The notes below the pieces were generated by a model. That model was not told where the DNA came from and searched no databases. It was given only the letters and a program-made list of their open reading frames with translations. From positions 1 through 64,000 of the forward strand of contig NZ_FNNZ01000008.1 of NCBI RefSeq assembly GCF_900106925.1: a stretch of 64,000 bases of DNA. Reading direction: 5' to 3'. Positions 45,675-54,853 of the stretch are shown piece by piece. The position numbers were made by a program, and so were the translations under genes. Numbering within the stretch: the first letter of the stretch is position 1; each line of letters begins with the position of its first letter. This stretch comes from Thiocapsa roseopersicina (GTDB lineage Bacteria > Pseudomonadota > Gammaproteobacteria > Chromatiales > Chromatiaceae).

Positions 45675-48600
45675 ATGACTCTCTCACGCGCCGAAAGCCG
45701 TCCCGCGGCGCAAACGGAACGGCTCAGGCAAAGACTCATCTCTGTGCCGGGCGACCTGACCATGATTGTCTGGCTGCTCTTCGTCTCGATGGATGCCGCC
45801 GCGACCGAGGCACCGAATCCTCCTTCCGTGGGCTCGACTCGCCACGGATATCTGTTGTCGACCCCGCAGATCGCCGACCCACTTCAACCACTGGCGCACG
45901 CCAAGCATGCAGCCGGAAGCATAAGGGTCCGCGCTGCGGTCGTGACGGTTGCGGATCCGTTGGAAACCCATCTCGGGCGTGCTTTCGACGTTCAGGTGTC
46001 GGCGCTGATCCGCGCCTTCCACACCAAAGATTTCGTCCTCGATGGCTTTGCGCTGACGTGGAACTTAAGGCGCGCCGAGGCCGTGCAGGACGGCGGCGAC
46101 ACCCCCGAGAATGGCACCGCATCATTTACCGATGATCAGCGCAGCAGACCGAGCGTACTCGTGTTTCGCAGGGATCTCTGGAGGCGCGGGGGAGGTGCAG
46201 GCGATGGCGGCTCAGCAGAACCCGGCAGCGAATACTTCGTCGTGTTTCTGGTGGGCGAGTCGCCGACCTTCGGGGTTCATCCGAATGCGTTCAGATGCGC
46301 CATCACGTGCGCCGCTCGGCTTGCCGACGCAAGCGATCCCGAGCGCTTCTTTCAGGCATGTACCTGCGCTGAGAGCAACCCAACCTCGGGAGGGGTCAAG
46401 CTGGAGATTATCGGCCCCACTTTTTCAGGCTCCATGGACTCGCTGGCGATGGTTCTCGCCTCGCTGTCTTCGAACCGCGCGTGGATCGAGGTCAACCTGC
46501 AATCGCCGTCGGCCACTGTGCAGAGCAATGACCGAATAGATGAATGGATCAGTCGGATTGCAGGCGGACCTATCGACGTTCAATACACATCGCTGGCAAG
46601 CAGTCTCAACTGTCAGCTTTGCACCCTTGCGACCTATGCTTGGGGAAAAGGCACGCTAGATCTGAAAGATACCAAGGGTAAAGAGAGAGGAGTCCTGATC
46701 TTAGCTGAAGAGTCAACGTTCGGGCAGGGTGTTTCCGAGCTTCTGAAAAGCGAACGCGCCAAACTAAATTTTGCAAAATCGCAACCATGCAAACATGCGA
46801 ACAGCGATAATGCAGCTTGGCCCGCGTTTCTCAAACGCGCCAGAGTCACGGGTTTCCCGCAGAACATTGCGGCGATTCGCGGCGAACATTCCCGAATCGA
46901 CAAGAAGCAGAGCGAGTCCCGGCGCGATCTTCTCAAGGTACAGAATCGACTGCTCGAGCTGGATCTTTCCGGCATCGACTTGGTCACCGACCGACCACCG
47001 GCCTATCGGCGCCTACTCAGCTCCCGTTCCGACGAATTAATGCTCTATGGCACCTTTGACGCGCTTCGGGTCCGTGTCAATCCGGCCATGGTCGTCATCG
47101 TCGCGACCGATGTCCGCGACCGCTTATTCCTGCTGAACGAAGTACGCAAATCGCTCCCCAATGCTCTGCCGGTCCTAACTGAGATGGACTACCTGACGGC
47201 ACACCCTGACTACCGCAAGATCAGCCGCGGGGCGCTCGTCGTCCCGAATGGGGACACGGTCCTCTGTGTCGATACGAATGGTTGCTTGGCATCCTGCGGT
47301 CAAGGTAGGGCGAGTCCGTGTGCCCAAGGCAACATCGATTCCGCCTGCGATAGGAAGTCATACCTTTCCTTCCCTTCAGACTACGCGGCCAACATGTTCC
47401 GAGCGGCGCTCAATCTGATCGAAACCGGGTGCGGCTCCAAGGATCAAACAAACTCCAGTGGGTTGAATAGCGATCAGAAAGCGGTCTCCCTGTATGTCAC
47501 TACACTTGCAGGATTTCAGCAGGTCTACCCGGATGTCGGAGCACGGACGAAAGACGCCGATCGGCCAACGGAATACACTGCGCCGCGCAGCCGATTGCTC
47601 GCTGCCGACGGACGTCTGTTGCTGGATCGCCCGATTACAATCTTCTTTCTGGTCGCCGGCCTCGTGGTGGTTGCGAGCGCTTTGTGGCTAGCAGTCTTCG
47701 GCCGCGCGCATTTGGTGATGTTCTCGCCGCTGCGCCATCCCAACCCTCTGTGCGGTATACGCGAGGCGGAGCTCAATCCGAAGGGTGACGCAGGCGAGGG
47801 TCGAGAGGATGCGATTCGGAGGTTATTACGCCTAAACCGTTTTCTCTCGATGGTGCTCTTGGTGCTCGGCCTTGCGGTTTTCGTGATCGCAGGAACGCAT
47901 TTCTTCGGGCTCTTCTTACCGACGCACCAACAGACGTGGAGCCTTGCCCATGGCCGCGACGCCCCGATGTTGCTCGGCCTCTTTCTGCTCTATATCTGTG
48001 CGGCGATTGTTGCGGGATGGAGGCTGTCTCTTTGGCGCCGACGCTGCATCGGGCATCTGAGCAGTCTGGCTGGTACCGCCGGTATCCCATCGCAGGATCG
48101 CAGTCGGGGGCAAGTCGCGCTCAGCGCGGCAGTGGTTGTGGTTGTCGCGTTATTGCTTTTAGCCTGGTTCAGCGGCATGCCGAGCTCGGTCGACTCAGCG
48201 TTGACGTCGATGTTCGTCAACTCAATCCTGTTGCTGCTCGGGTTCTGGTTCCTCGCCGAGCTTTGGACGGAATCGAGACGCCTTGCCTGGTTTGCCCAAT
48301 TGCTTGCGCCGACGGCCGGCCTCTCGGCCGAGTCAGCTGGAGCGAAACCCGCCCCGTCCAGCGGGAGTCCGCCGACCGAGAGTTGGGCAAACCCGATACA
48401 ACTCAATGCCCTGCCACAGTCGCCATTCAATCTCCACTTTCGCGAGCGCGATTTGGCTGCCTTGGTCGCTTATCCGGATGAGACTTGGCGAGTACATACC
48501 GGCGATCTGTTGGCGTGTCGATCACCATTCGAGGCTGGATCGCATCCTTCCTTTCGGGACTGGCAGGCACGCTTGGTCGCGGAGATGCGCTACGGTACGA

Positions 48601-48944
48601 CCGCGATCCGGAGCTGTGCCTGGGCAGCCATCCTGGCGCCGACGACAATCCTGCTCGGAATGGGCCTCTACCCGCCTTACGGTGAGCGACTCATGACGAC
48701 CGCGTCGGTCGTGCTGGTTTTCCTCGCCTTCGCATTGACCATGTCTGTTGTCGTTAAGCTGGAGCAGCATCCCTTGTTGGGTCCGATGTTCACGCTCAAT
48801 CGCGACAAGTTGTCGTTCGGTGGGGCCATCGGCGCGCTGTGGGGTAAGCTCATCGCGGCAGCAGTCATTCTGATTCCGGTGCTCTTTCCTGATGCGCTAT
48901 CCGGACTGTATGGGCTACTCCAATCGATCGACTCGCTGCGGTGA
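45675..48944 (+). CDS. Large membrane protein of unknown function
   Basis: 1089 residues. A hydrophobic stretch near residues 28-42 is probably a signal or anchor. Residues 50-650 have alternating strand/helix text, several cysteine pairs (for example CAITC, CTCAESN, CQLC, CLASC) and could be periplasmic. From about 655 on come at least six membrane segments (IFFLVAGLVVVASALWLAVF and others). No domain recognised. GGAGG stands seven bases before the ATG. It is the last gene before mfd and is probably cotranscribed with the patatin-like gene. Confidence 0.65.
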   Translation: MTLSRAESRPAAQTERLRQRLISVPGDLTMIVWLLFVSMDAAATEAPNPPSVGSTRHGYLLSTPQIADPLQPLAHAKHAAGSIRVRAAVVTVADPLETHLGRAFDVQVSALIRAFHTKDFVLDGFALTWNLRRAEAVQDGGDTPENGTASFTDDQRSRPSVLVFRRDLWRRGGGAGDGGSAEPGSEYFVVFLVGESPTFGVHPNAFRCAITCAARLADASDPERFFQACTCAESNPTSGGVKLEIIGPTFSGSMDSLAMVLASLSSNRAWIEVNLQSPSATVQSNDRIDEWISRIAGGPIDVQYTSLASSLNCQLCTLATYAWGKGTLDLKDTKGKERGVLILAEESTFGQGVSELLKSERAKLNFAKSQPCKHANSDNAAWPAFLKRARVTGFPQNIAAIRGEHSRIDKKQSESRRDLLKVQNRLLELDLSGIDLVTDRPPAYRRLLSSRSDELMLYGTFDALRVRVNPAMVVIVATDVRDRLFLLNEVRKSLPNALPVLTEMDYLTAHPDYRKISRGALVVPNGDTVLCVDTNGCLASCGQGRASPCAQGNIDSACDRKSYLSFPSDYAANMFRAALNLIETGCGSKDQTNSSGLNSDQKAVSLYVTTLAGFQQVYPDVGARTKDADRPTEYTAPRSRLLAADGRLLLDRPITIFFLVAGLVVVASALWLAVFGRAHLVMFSPLRHPNPLCGIREAELNPKGDAGEGREDAIRRLLRLNRFLSMVLLVLGLAVFVIAGTHFFGLFLPTHQQTWSLAHGRDAPMLLGLFLLYICAAIVAGWRLSLWRRRCIGHLSSLAGTAGIPSQDRSRGQVALSAAVVVVVALLLLAWFSGMPSSVDSALTSMFVNSILLLLGFWFLAELWTESRRLAWFAQLLAPTAGLSAESAGAKPAPSSGSPPTESWANPIQLNALPQSPFNLHFRERDLAALVAYPDETWRVHTGDLLACRSPFEAGSHPSFRDWQARLVAEMRYGTTAIRSCAWAAILAPTTILLGMGLYPPYGERLMTTASVVLVFLAFALTMSVVVKLEQHPLLGPMFTLNRDKLSFGGAIGALWGKLIAAAVILIPVLFPDALSGLYGLLQSIDSLR

Positions 48945-49046
48945 CCGCACCTGATGCCTGCGAGCCGGGGGGACGGCGTGCACTGCAACCGCGGCGACGC
49001 TGTGCGAGAATCCTCGCCTTGTTGTCGTCGCGAGGTATTGCCGTCC

Positions 49047-52000
49047 ATGCACCCGGTGGCCCTGAACCAGATGCCGTCTCCGCTCGGCCCGCCGCTGCCC
49101 GGTCGACCCGGCGAGCGCCTGCTGTGGGGGCGGCTGTACGGCGCGAGCATCGCACTCGCAATCGCCGAGGCCGCCCGCGCGCATGACGGGCTGATCCTTG
49201 CGGTCGTGCCGGATGTCCAGGCCGCCGCCAACCTGCGCGCCGAGCTCGGGTTCTTTCTGGCCGGGAGCACGCTGCCGCTGCTGGCGTTCCCCGACTGGGA
49301 GACCCTGCCCTACGACGTCTTCTCGCCGCTTCCGGAGCTGGTCTCGGAACGCTTGTTGACGCTGCATCGCTTGCCCGGGCTCGACAAGGGCGTCTTGGTC
49401 GTGCCGGTCGCCACCCTGATGCAGCGCTTGCCGCCGCGCGAGTATGTCGACGGGCAGTCCCTGGTCCTTGCGGTCGGGGATCGGCTGGACCTGGATGCGA
49501 CCCGGCGCCGTCTGGAGCGTGCCGGCTATTCCTGCGTCTCCCAGGTGATCGGTCACGGCGAGTATGCGGTGCGCGGCTCCCTGCTCGACGTCTTCCCGAT
49601 GGGCAGCGATGTGCCCTTGCGCATCGACCTCTTCGACCAGGAGGTCGAGACCATCCGGACCTTCGATCCGGAGACCCAGCGCTCGCACGAGAAGCTGGAA
49701 CGGGTCCGGATGCTGCCGGCGCGCGAGTTCCCGCTGACCGAGGAGGCGATCTCCGGGTTTCGCCAGCGCTATCGAGCGAGCTTCGAGGGCGACCCGCAGT
49801 CCAGCCTGGTCTATCGCGAGGTGTCCGAGGGGCGCACGCCGGGCGGGCTGGAATACTATCTGCCGCTCTTTTTCGAGACCACCGCGACACTCTTCGACTA
49901 TCTGCCCGCGGGTGTCCTGGCACTGGAGTCAGACGCCTGCCGCGAGACCGCGACGACCCTCATCGCCGGCGTCGCCCAGCGCTACGAGCAGCGTCGTCAC
50001 GATATCGAACGTCCGCTCCTGCCGCCGGCCAAACTCTATCTGCATCCCGACGAGATGGCCGGGGCACTCAACCGGCTGTCGGGCGTCCTCTATCAGTCAC
50101 CGGAGGTGCCGGAGCGGCGCAAGGGCTACGCGGCTTTCCACAACTTTGCGACCACCACCCTGCCCCCGTTGGCCATCCAAGCCCGCGCGGCGCAACCTGC
50201 GCAAGCCTTGCAGGACTTCCTGAGCGCGCCGGATCGGCGAGTCCTGTTCGTCGCCGAGAGCACGGGGCGGCGCGAGATGCTCGCCGAGCATCTGGCCGGG
50301 TTCAACATCCGCGCCCGTCAGGTCGAGGGCTGGCAAGCCTTCGTCGAGGGTGATCTCGACTTGGCGCTGACGGTCGCGCCGCTTGAGCGCGGACTCCTGC
50401 TGGAAGATCGCGGCATCGCCCTGGTGACCGAGACCCAGCTCTACGGCGAGCGGGTTCGCCAGGAGCGTCGGCGCCGCGCCCGCGAGCGCGACAGCGACGC
50501 CATCGTGCGCAACCTCACCGAGCTGACCGAGGGCGCGCCGGTCGTGCACGAGGAGCACGGCGTGGGGCGCTATCTGGGGCTACAGACCCTGCAGGTCGGC
50601 GGCATGACCACCGAGTTCCTCGCGCTTGAATATGCCAACGGCGACAAGCTCTATGTCCCGGTCAGCTCGCTGCATCTGATCTCGCGCTACACGGGTGCCT
50701 CGCCCGAGAACGCGCCACTGCACCGTCTCGGCGGCGAGCAGTGGGACCGCATCAAGCGCAAGGCCGCACAAAAGGCGCACGACGTGGCCGCCGAGCTGCT
50801 CGATATCTATGCACGGCGCGCCGCCCGCGAGGGTGTCGCCTGTCCGGCCCCGGGCGACGACTATGCCGCATTCGCCGCCGCCTTCCCCTTCGAGGAGACG
50901 CCGGATCAGCTGCGCGCCATCGAGGGCGTGATCTCGGATATGGAAGACGCCAAGCCGATGGATCGGGTGGTCTGCGGCGATGTCGGCTTCGGCAAGACCG
51001 AGGTCGCCATGCGGGCGGCCTTCATGGCCGTGCAGGGCGGACGGCAGGTTGCCGTACTGGTGCCGACCACCCTGCTCGCCCAACAGCATTTCGAGAACTT
51101 CTCCGACCGTTTCGCCGACTGGCCGATCAAGATCGAGAGCCTGTCGCGGTTCCGCACGGCAAAGGAGCAGAAGAAGGTGCTCGAAGGCCTGGCCGACGGC
51201 ACAGTCGACATCCTGGTCGGGACCCACAAGCTCCTGCAACCCAACCTGAAATTCAAGAATCTGGGACTGGCGATCATCGACGAGGAGCACCGTTTCGGCG
51301 TGCGCCACAAGGAGCAGCTCAAGAACCTGCGCAGTGAGGTCGATGTCCTCACGCTCACCGCCACGCCGATCCCGCGCACGCTCAACATGGCCATGTCGGG
51401 CCTGCGCGATCTGTCCATCATCGCCACCCCGCCGGTCGAGCGTCATCCGATCAAGACCTTCGTCAGCCCTTGGAACGACGGACTGATCCAGGAAGCGGTG
51501 CTGCGCGAGCTCAAGCGCGGCGGTCAGGTCTATTTCCTCCACAACGAGGTGGAGACGATCGAGAACCAGGCGCAGAAGCTCGAAGCCCTGATCCCGGAGG
51601 CGCGCGTGCAGGTCGCGCACGGACAGATGCGCGAGCGTGATCTCGAGCGGGTGATGCGCGACTTCTATCACCAGCGCTTCAACCTTTTGGTCTGCACCAC
51701 CATCATCGAGAGCGGCATCGACGTGCCGAGCGCGAACACCATCGTGATCAACCGGGCCGACAAGCTGGGTCTAGCGCAGCTGCACCAGCTGCGCGGCCGG
51801 GTCGGGCGCTCGCACCATCGCGCCTATGCCTATCTGATCACGCCGCCGACCAAAGCGATGACGGCGGATGCCAAGAAACGCCTGGAGGCGATCGAGTCCA
51901 TGGAGGATCTGGGTGCCGGCTTCACGCTCGCGACCCATGATCTCGAAATTCGCGGTGCCGGCGAGCTGCTCGGCGACGAGCAATCCGGCCAGATCCACGA

Positions 52001-52529
52001 GGTCGGCTTCTCGCTCTATATGGATCTCTTGGAGCGGGCGGTGCAGGCGCTCAAGGCCGGTCGCACGCCCGAACTCGATCGGCCGCTCAGCCACGGCGCC
52101 GAGATCGACCTCGGCCTACCCGCCCTCCTGCCGAGCGACTATCTGCCCGACGTGCACGCACGTCTCGTCATGTACAAGCGGATTGCGAGCGCCGCCACGG
52201 CCGGCGATCTGCGGGAGTTGCAGGTGGAGATGATCGATCGCTTCGGTCTGCTGCCCGAGCCGGCCAAGAATCTGCTCGAGATCACCGAGCTGAAGCTGAA
52301 GGTCCAGCCCTACGGCATTCGCAAGATCGAAGCGGGGCCGGCGAGCGGGCGGATCCTGTTCGACGAATCCCCGACCATCGATCCCGGCAACCTAATCCGC
52401 CTGATTCAGCAGAAACCCAAGGAATTCAAGCTCGACGGCAGCGACAAGCTACGGTTCTACCGCGACATGGCCGAGTCGCAACGCCGGCTTCAAGAGGTCA
52501 ACGCCGTGGTTCGGCAGTTGATCGGCTGA
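49047..52529 (+). CDS. mfd: Transcription-repair coupling factor Mfd
   Basis: 1160 residues, normal for Mfd. It removes RNA polymerase stalled at lesions and recruits UvrA. The UvrB-like N-terminus (LAFPDWETLPYDVFSPLPEL), the RNA-polymerase-interaction domain (GAPVVHEEHGVGRYLGL) and a RecG-like translocase with GDVGFGKTEVAMRAAFMA, DEEHRFGV and QLRGRVGRS are all present, then the C-terminal autoinhibitory domain. The ATG at 49047 matches the usual N-terminus; the frame opens 31 codons earlier. Confidence 0.97.
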   Translation: MHPVALNQMPSPLGPPLPGRPGERLLWGRLYGASIALAIAEAARAHDGLILAVVPDVQAAANLRAELGFFLAGSTLPLLAFPDWETLPYDVFSPLPELVSERLLTLHRLPGLDKGVLVVPVATLMQRLPPREYVDGQSLVLAVGDRLDLDATRRRLERAGYSCVSQVIGHGEYAVRGSLLDVFPMGSDVPLRIDLFDQEVETIRTFDPETQRSHEKLERVRMLPAREFPLTEEAISGFRQRYRASFEGDPQSSLVYREVSEGRTPGGLEYYLPLFFETTATLFDYLPAGVLALESDACRETATTLIAGVAQRYEQRRHDIERPLLPPAKLYLHPDEMAGALNRLSGVLYQSPEVPERRKGYAAFHNFATTTLPPLAIQARAAQPAQALQDFLSAPDRRVLFVAESTGRREMLAEHLAGFNIRARQVEGWQAFVEGDLDLALTVAPLERGLLLEDRGIALVTETQLYGERVRQERRRRARERDSDAIVRNLTELTEGAPVVHEEHGVGRYLGLQTLQVGGMTTEFLALEYANGDKLYVPVSSLHLISRYTGASPENAPLHRLGGEQWDRIKRKAAQKAHDVAAELLDIYARRAAREGVACPAPGDDYAAFAAAFPFEETPDQLRAIEGVISDMEDAKPMDRVVCGDVGFGKTEVAMRAAFMAVQGGRQVAVLVPTTLLAQQHFENFSDRFADWPIKIESLSRFRTAKEQKKVLEGLADGTVDILVGTHKLLQPNLKFKNLGLAIIDEEHRFGVRHKEQLKNLRSEVDVLTLTATPIPRTLNMAMSGLRDLSIIATPPVERHPIKTFVSPWNDGLIQEAVLRELKRGGQVYFLHNEVETIENQAQKLEALIPEARVQVAHGQMRERDLERVMRDFYHQRFNLLVCTTIIESGIDVPSANTIVINRADKLGLAQLHQLRGRVGRSHHRAYAYLITPPTKAMTADAKKRLEAIESMEDLGAGFTLATHDLEIRGAGELLGDEQSGQIHEVGFSLYMDLLERAVQALKAGRTPELDRPLSHGAEIDLGLPALLPSDYLPDVHARLVMYKRIASAATAGDLRELQVEMIDRFGLLPEPAKNLLEITELKLKVQPYGIRKIEAGPASGRILFDESPTIDPGNLIRLIQQKPKEFKLDGSDKLRFYRDMAESQRRLQEVNAVVRQLIG

Positions 52530-52655
52530 GGGCCGCAAGGGATACTCGCCTCGGCAACAACGCCCATGAAGTCCGCACGGCAAGCTCGACAGCCGACCAA
52601 ACTCCACGCGCCTTCCCGCCTGGAGGCCGGAGGCTGAAAGCCGGAGGCACGACAC

Positions 52656-53078
52656 TCACCGCTTCTTCATCTTCTCGCACTCCGCACAGATCCCGTAGAG
52701 CACGAGCGAGTGATCCTCGATGCGGAAGCTGCGCTCCTCGGCGATCTTGGCCTGCCGCTCCTCGATGATCGGGTCGCAAAACTCCACGACCTTACCGCAC
52801 TTGATGCAGACAAGATGGTCGTGGTGGTCTCCGCTGTTGAGCTCGAAGACGGACTGGCCGGTCTCGAAGTGGCGCCGGCACACGAGCCCCGCCCCCTCGA
52901 ACTGGGTCAAGACGCGGTAAACGGTCGCGAGCCCGATCTCCTCGCCGTTGTTGAGAAGCTCTTTGTAGACATCCTCGGCGCTCAGGTGGCGCTTACCGCA
53001 GTTCTCGAGAATGGCGAGGATCGCAACCCGCGGTGCGGTGACCTTGAGACCTGCCTGTTTGATCTGCTCGATTTCCAA
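52656..53078 (-). CDS. fur: Ferric uptake regulator Fur
   Basis: 140 residues. A winged helix (GLKVTAPRVAILAILEN) followed by metal sites HHDHLVCIKCGKVVEF and a C-terminal CAECE, as in Fur. It represses iron-acquisition genes when Fe2+ is bound. It is divergent from bamE across 140 bp, an arrangement common in gammaproteobacteria. Confidence 0.95.
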   Translation of the reverse strand: MEIEQIKQAGLKVTAPRVAILAILENCGKRHLSAEDVYKELLNNGEEIGLATVYRVLTQFEGAGLVCRRHFETGQSVFELNSGDHHDHLVCIKCGKVVEFCDPIIEERQAKIAEERSFRIEDHSLVLYGICAECEKMKKR

Positions 53079-53218
53079 ATCCCATCTCCCCGTCTAAGGC
53101 AGGTCCTGCGCCGTGCGCGGGTCTGCCCGATTCGTCTTCTGATTCGTTGCCGCGATGATCGGATCCGGGCGCTGCTGTATCATGCCTGGGTTCAATGCAA
53201 ACGCGCTGTTTTCAAGAC

Positions 53219-53710
53219 ATGCGAAAGTTGGTTTATATCTCGATTCTCGGCTGCCTGGTTGCGCTCGCAACGGCCAGCTGCTCCCGTGACAAAAAGCCCG
53301 AGGAATACCGAGGCTCCGTCCTGGAGGATCTCCCGTTCGTCTACAAGATGACGGTGCAACAAGGCAATATCATCACCGAAGAGATGGTCGATCGACTGGA
53401 GCTCGGGATGAACAAGCGCCAGGTTCAGTTTTTATTGGGGACACCTTTGCTCACGGATTTCTTCCGGACCGATCGCTGGGACTACACCTACACCATACAG
53501 CGCGGGCACGATCCCATGGAGATCCGCTACCTGACACTGTACTTCCAGGACGAAAGCCTTGCGCGCATCGAGGGGGATATTCGCCCGAATCCGGCGCGCG
53601 CCGAGGCCAGAGCTCCGCAGGAAATGGTCGTAACCGTGCCGGATTATCAGGAACGTAAAGGACTGATCAAGCGCGGTCTGGAGACGATCGGCTTGGAGCC
53701 GAAGGACTAG
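53219..53710 (+). CDS. bamE: Outer-membrane assembly lipoprotein BamE
   Basis: 163 residues. The signal LVYISILGCLVALATASC ends in a lipobox with Cys at about residue 21. The SmpA/OmlA domain is seen in ITEEMVDRLELGMNKRQVQ and FLLGTPLLTDFF, then RWDYTYTIQRG. It is an accessory member of the BAM complex that folds outer-membrane proteins. The family is normally about 110-160 residues. Start at 53219 gives the standard signal peptide. Confidence 0.93.
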   Translation: MRKLVYISILGCLVALATASCSRDKKPEEYRGSVLEDLPFVYKMTVQQGNIITEEMVDRLELGMNKRQVQFLLGTPLLTDFFRTDRWDYTYTIQRGHDPMEIRYLTLYFQDESLARIEGDIRPNPARAEARAPQEMVVTVPDYQERKGLIKRGLETIGLEPKD

Positions 53711-53712
53711 AA

Positions 53713-53736
53713 GCCCGCCGGACGAAGAAAGCGGGC
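53713..53736 (+). terminator. Hairpin after bamE
   Basis: GCCCGC (53713-53718) pairs with GCGGGC (53731-53736) just past the bamE stop. No T run follows, so it may act as a weak or factor-assisted terminator. Confidence 0.4.
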
Positions 53737-53804
53737 CGATCGCAAAGGGTCCAGGGGAGGTTTAGTAACGGTTCAGAAACAACTGAGCCATTCCGGTTCA
53801 TTTT

Positions 53805-53847
53805 CCCCCTCTCCCCAACCCCTCTCCCACGAGGGGAGAGGGGCTAA
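53805..53847. repeat. C/G-rich intergenic palindromic repeat
   Basis: Contains CCCCTCTCC paired with GGAGAGGGG around a short loop. Similar sequences are frequent in proteobacterial intergenic DNA, as recalled. It lies between converging bamE and rnfH and may end both transcripts. The remaining bases up to 53900 hold nothing I recognise. Confidence 0.5.
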
Positions 53848-53900
53848 GATTGATCACTTGTTATTGAACGGTTGCTTACCCGTCCAAGATAAGCCGCGGC

Positions 53901-54230
53901 TCAGGACTCGGCGCTCTGGTCGGCCTCCGCGCCGCCCTTGCGCATCGCCTTACCCTCCGCTGCCCGTCGCTTACGGGCTTCCTTGGGATCGGCAATCAAG
54001 GGACGATAGATCTCGACGCGGTCGCCATCGTCCAAGACCTGATCCAATTTGGCCGCTTTTCCGAAGATGCCGACTTGGTTGACCGCCAGATCGATCTCGG
54101 GGCATCTCGAGATCACCGCGGATTGCTCGATCGCCTCGCGCACAGTGGTCCCGATGCGGACCTCAAGTGGACGAAGCATTTGGTCGTCTGGACCGACGTA
54201 GGCCACGGACACCTTCAGATACTCAGTCAC
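53901..54230 (-). CDS. rnfH: RnfH-family protein
   Basis: 109 residues with a ubiquitin-like beta-grasp fold (LKVSVAYVGPDDQMLRPLEV; then VNQVGIFGKAAKLDQVL and DRVEIYRPLIADPKEARKRR, the family's hallmark end). Function unknown; it is typically paired with ratA. The first 8 bp overlap the end of ratA, so translation is coupled. Confidence 0.9.
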   Translation of the reverse strand: MTEYLKVSVAYVGPDDQMLRPLEVRIGTTVREAIEQSAVISRCPEIDLAVNQVGIFGKAAKLDQVLDDGDRVEIYRPLIADPKEARKRRAAEGKAMRKGGAEADQSAES

Positions 54231-54657
54231 CGTAGACCTCTTCGGCGCGCCGACAAAAAGCGTCCACCAGAGTGTTCGCGATCTGGTGAAAAACGGCCCC
54301 GAAGGCCTTGTCGATCAGATGTCCCGAAAACTCGAATTCCAGCTCCAACTCGACCTTGGATGCGTCCTCGCGCAAGGGGACGAAACGCCATCCGCCGACC
54401 AGTTTGCGGAACGGCCCGTCAAGCAGATCAATGTCCATCCGCCGGTCGCGCTCGAATCGATTGCAGGTGCTGAAGGTCTGGCGAATCCCCATGCGGGCGA
54501 CCTCGATCTGACCGCAGATCTTCTCGTCGGTCTCCGAGATGACACGCGTCTTGGCGCACCAAGGCAGGAATTTGGGGTAAGAGCCGACATCGTAGACGAG
54601 GTCGAACATCTGCGATGCCGAGTAAGGCACCAGCGCACTTTTTCTGACGATAGCCAC
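54223..54657 (-). CDS. ratA: RatA/Coq10-like START-domain protein
   Basis: 144 residues from a GTG at 54657 (VAIVRKSALVPYSASQMFDLV, usual family start within AIVRKSALVPYS). It is a START-fold, ubiquinone-binding Coq10 relative, annotated as a toxin in E. coli. The longer frame from 54717 is encoded wholly by an 84-bp repeat element and does not look native. No Shine-Dalgarno site is seen before the GTG, since that DNA is now the element. Confidence 0.85.
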   Translation of the reverse strand: MAIVRKSALVPYSASQMFDLVYDVGSYPKFLPWCAKTRVISETDEKICGQIEVARMGIRQTFSTCNRFERDRRMDIDLLDGPFRKLVGGWRFVPLREDASKVELELEFEFSGHLIDKAFGAVFHQIANTLVDAFCRRAEEVYGD

Positions 54658-54660
54658 AGC

Positions 54661-54744
54661 TAAACCGCGTCCAGAGTTAAAAACCGACGTTAAGACAGGG
54701 CCTGCCCTCGAGGGCATCCGTAGCCGTGTGCGCGACGCGGTTTA
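54661..54744. repeat. 84-bp terminal-inverted-repeat element, copy C
   Basis: TAAACCGCGTCC at the left, GACGCGGTTTA at the right. It abuts the ratA start (3 bp). The first 16 bases equal those of copy A1. The inner CCTGCCCTCGAGGGCA forms a strong hairpin. Confidence 0.8.
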
Positions 54745-54746
54745 GA

Positions 54747-54769
54747 GAAAAAAAAGATCCGAATCTCGG
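54747..54769 (-). terminator. Weak terminator after the transporter gene
   Basis: On the minus strand a short CCGAGATTCGG hairpin is followed by ATC and a run of eight or nine T. It lies about 85 bp past the transporter stop, before the repeat element. Confidence 0.45.
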
Positions 54770-54853
54770 CGCTCGACAACCGTTGATCCACGCGCACGGG
54801 TCTACCCTTGAGTCGAGCCGACGGAAGCCCGTCGCAGGTGATCTCTGCGCGCC

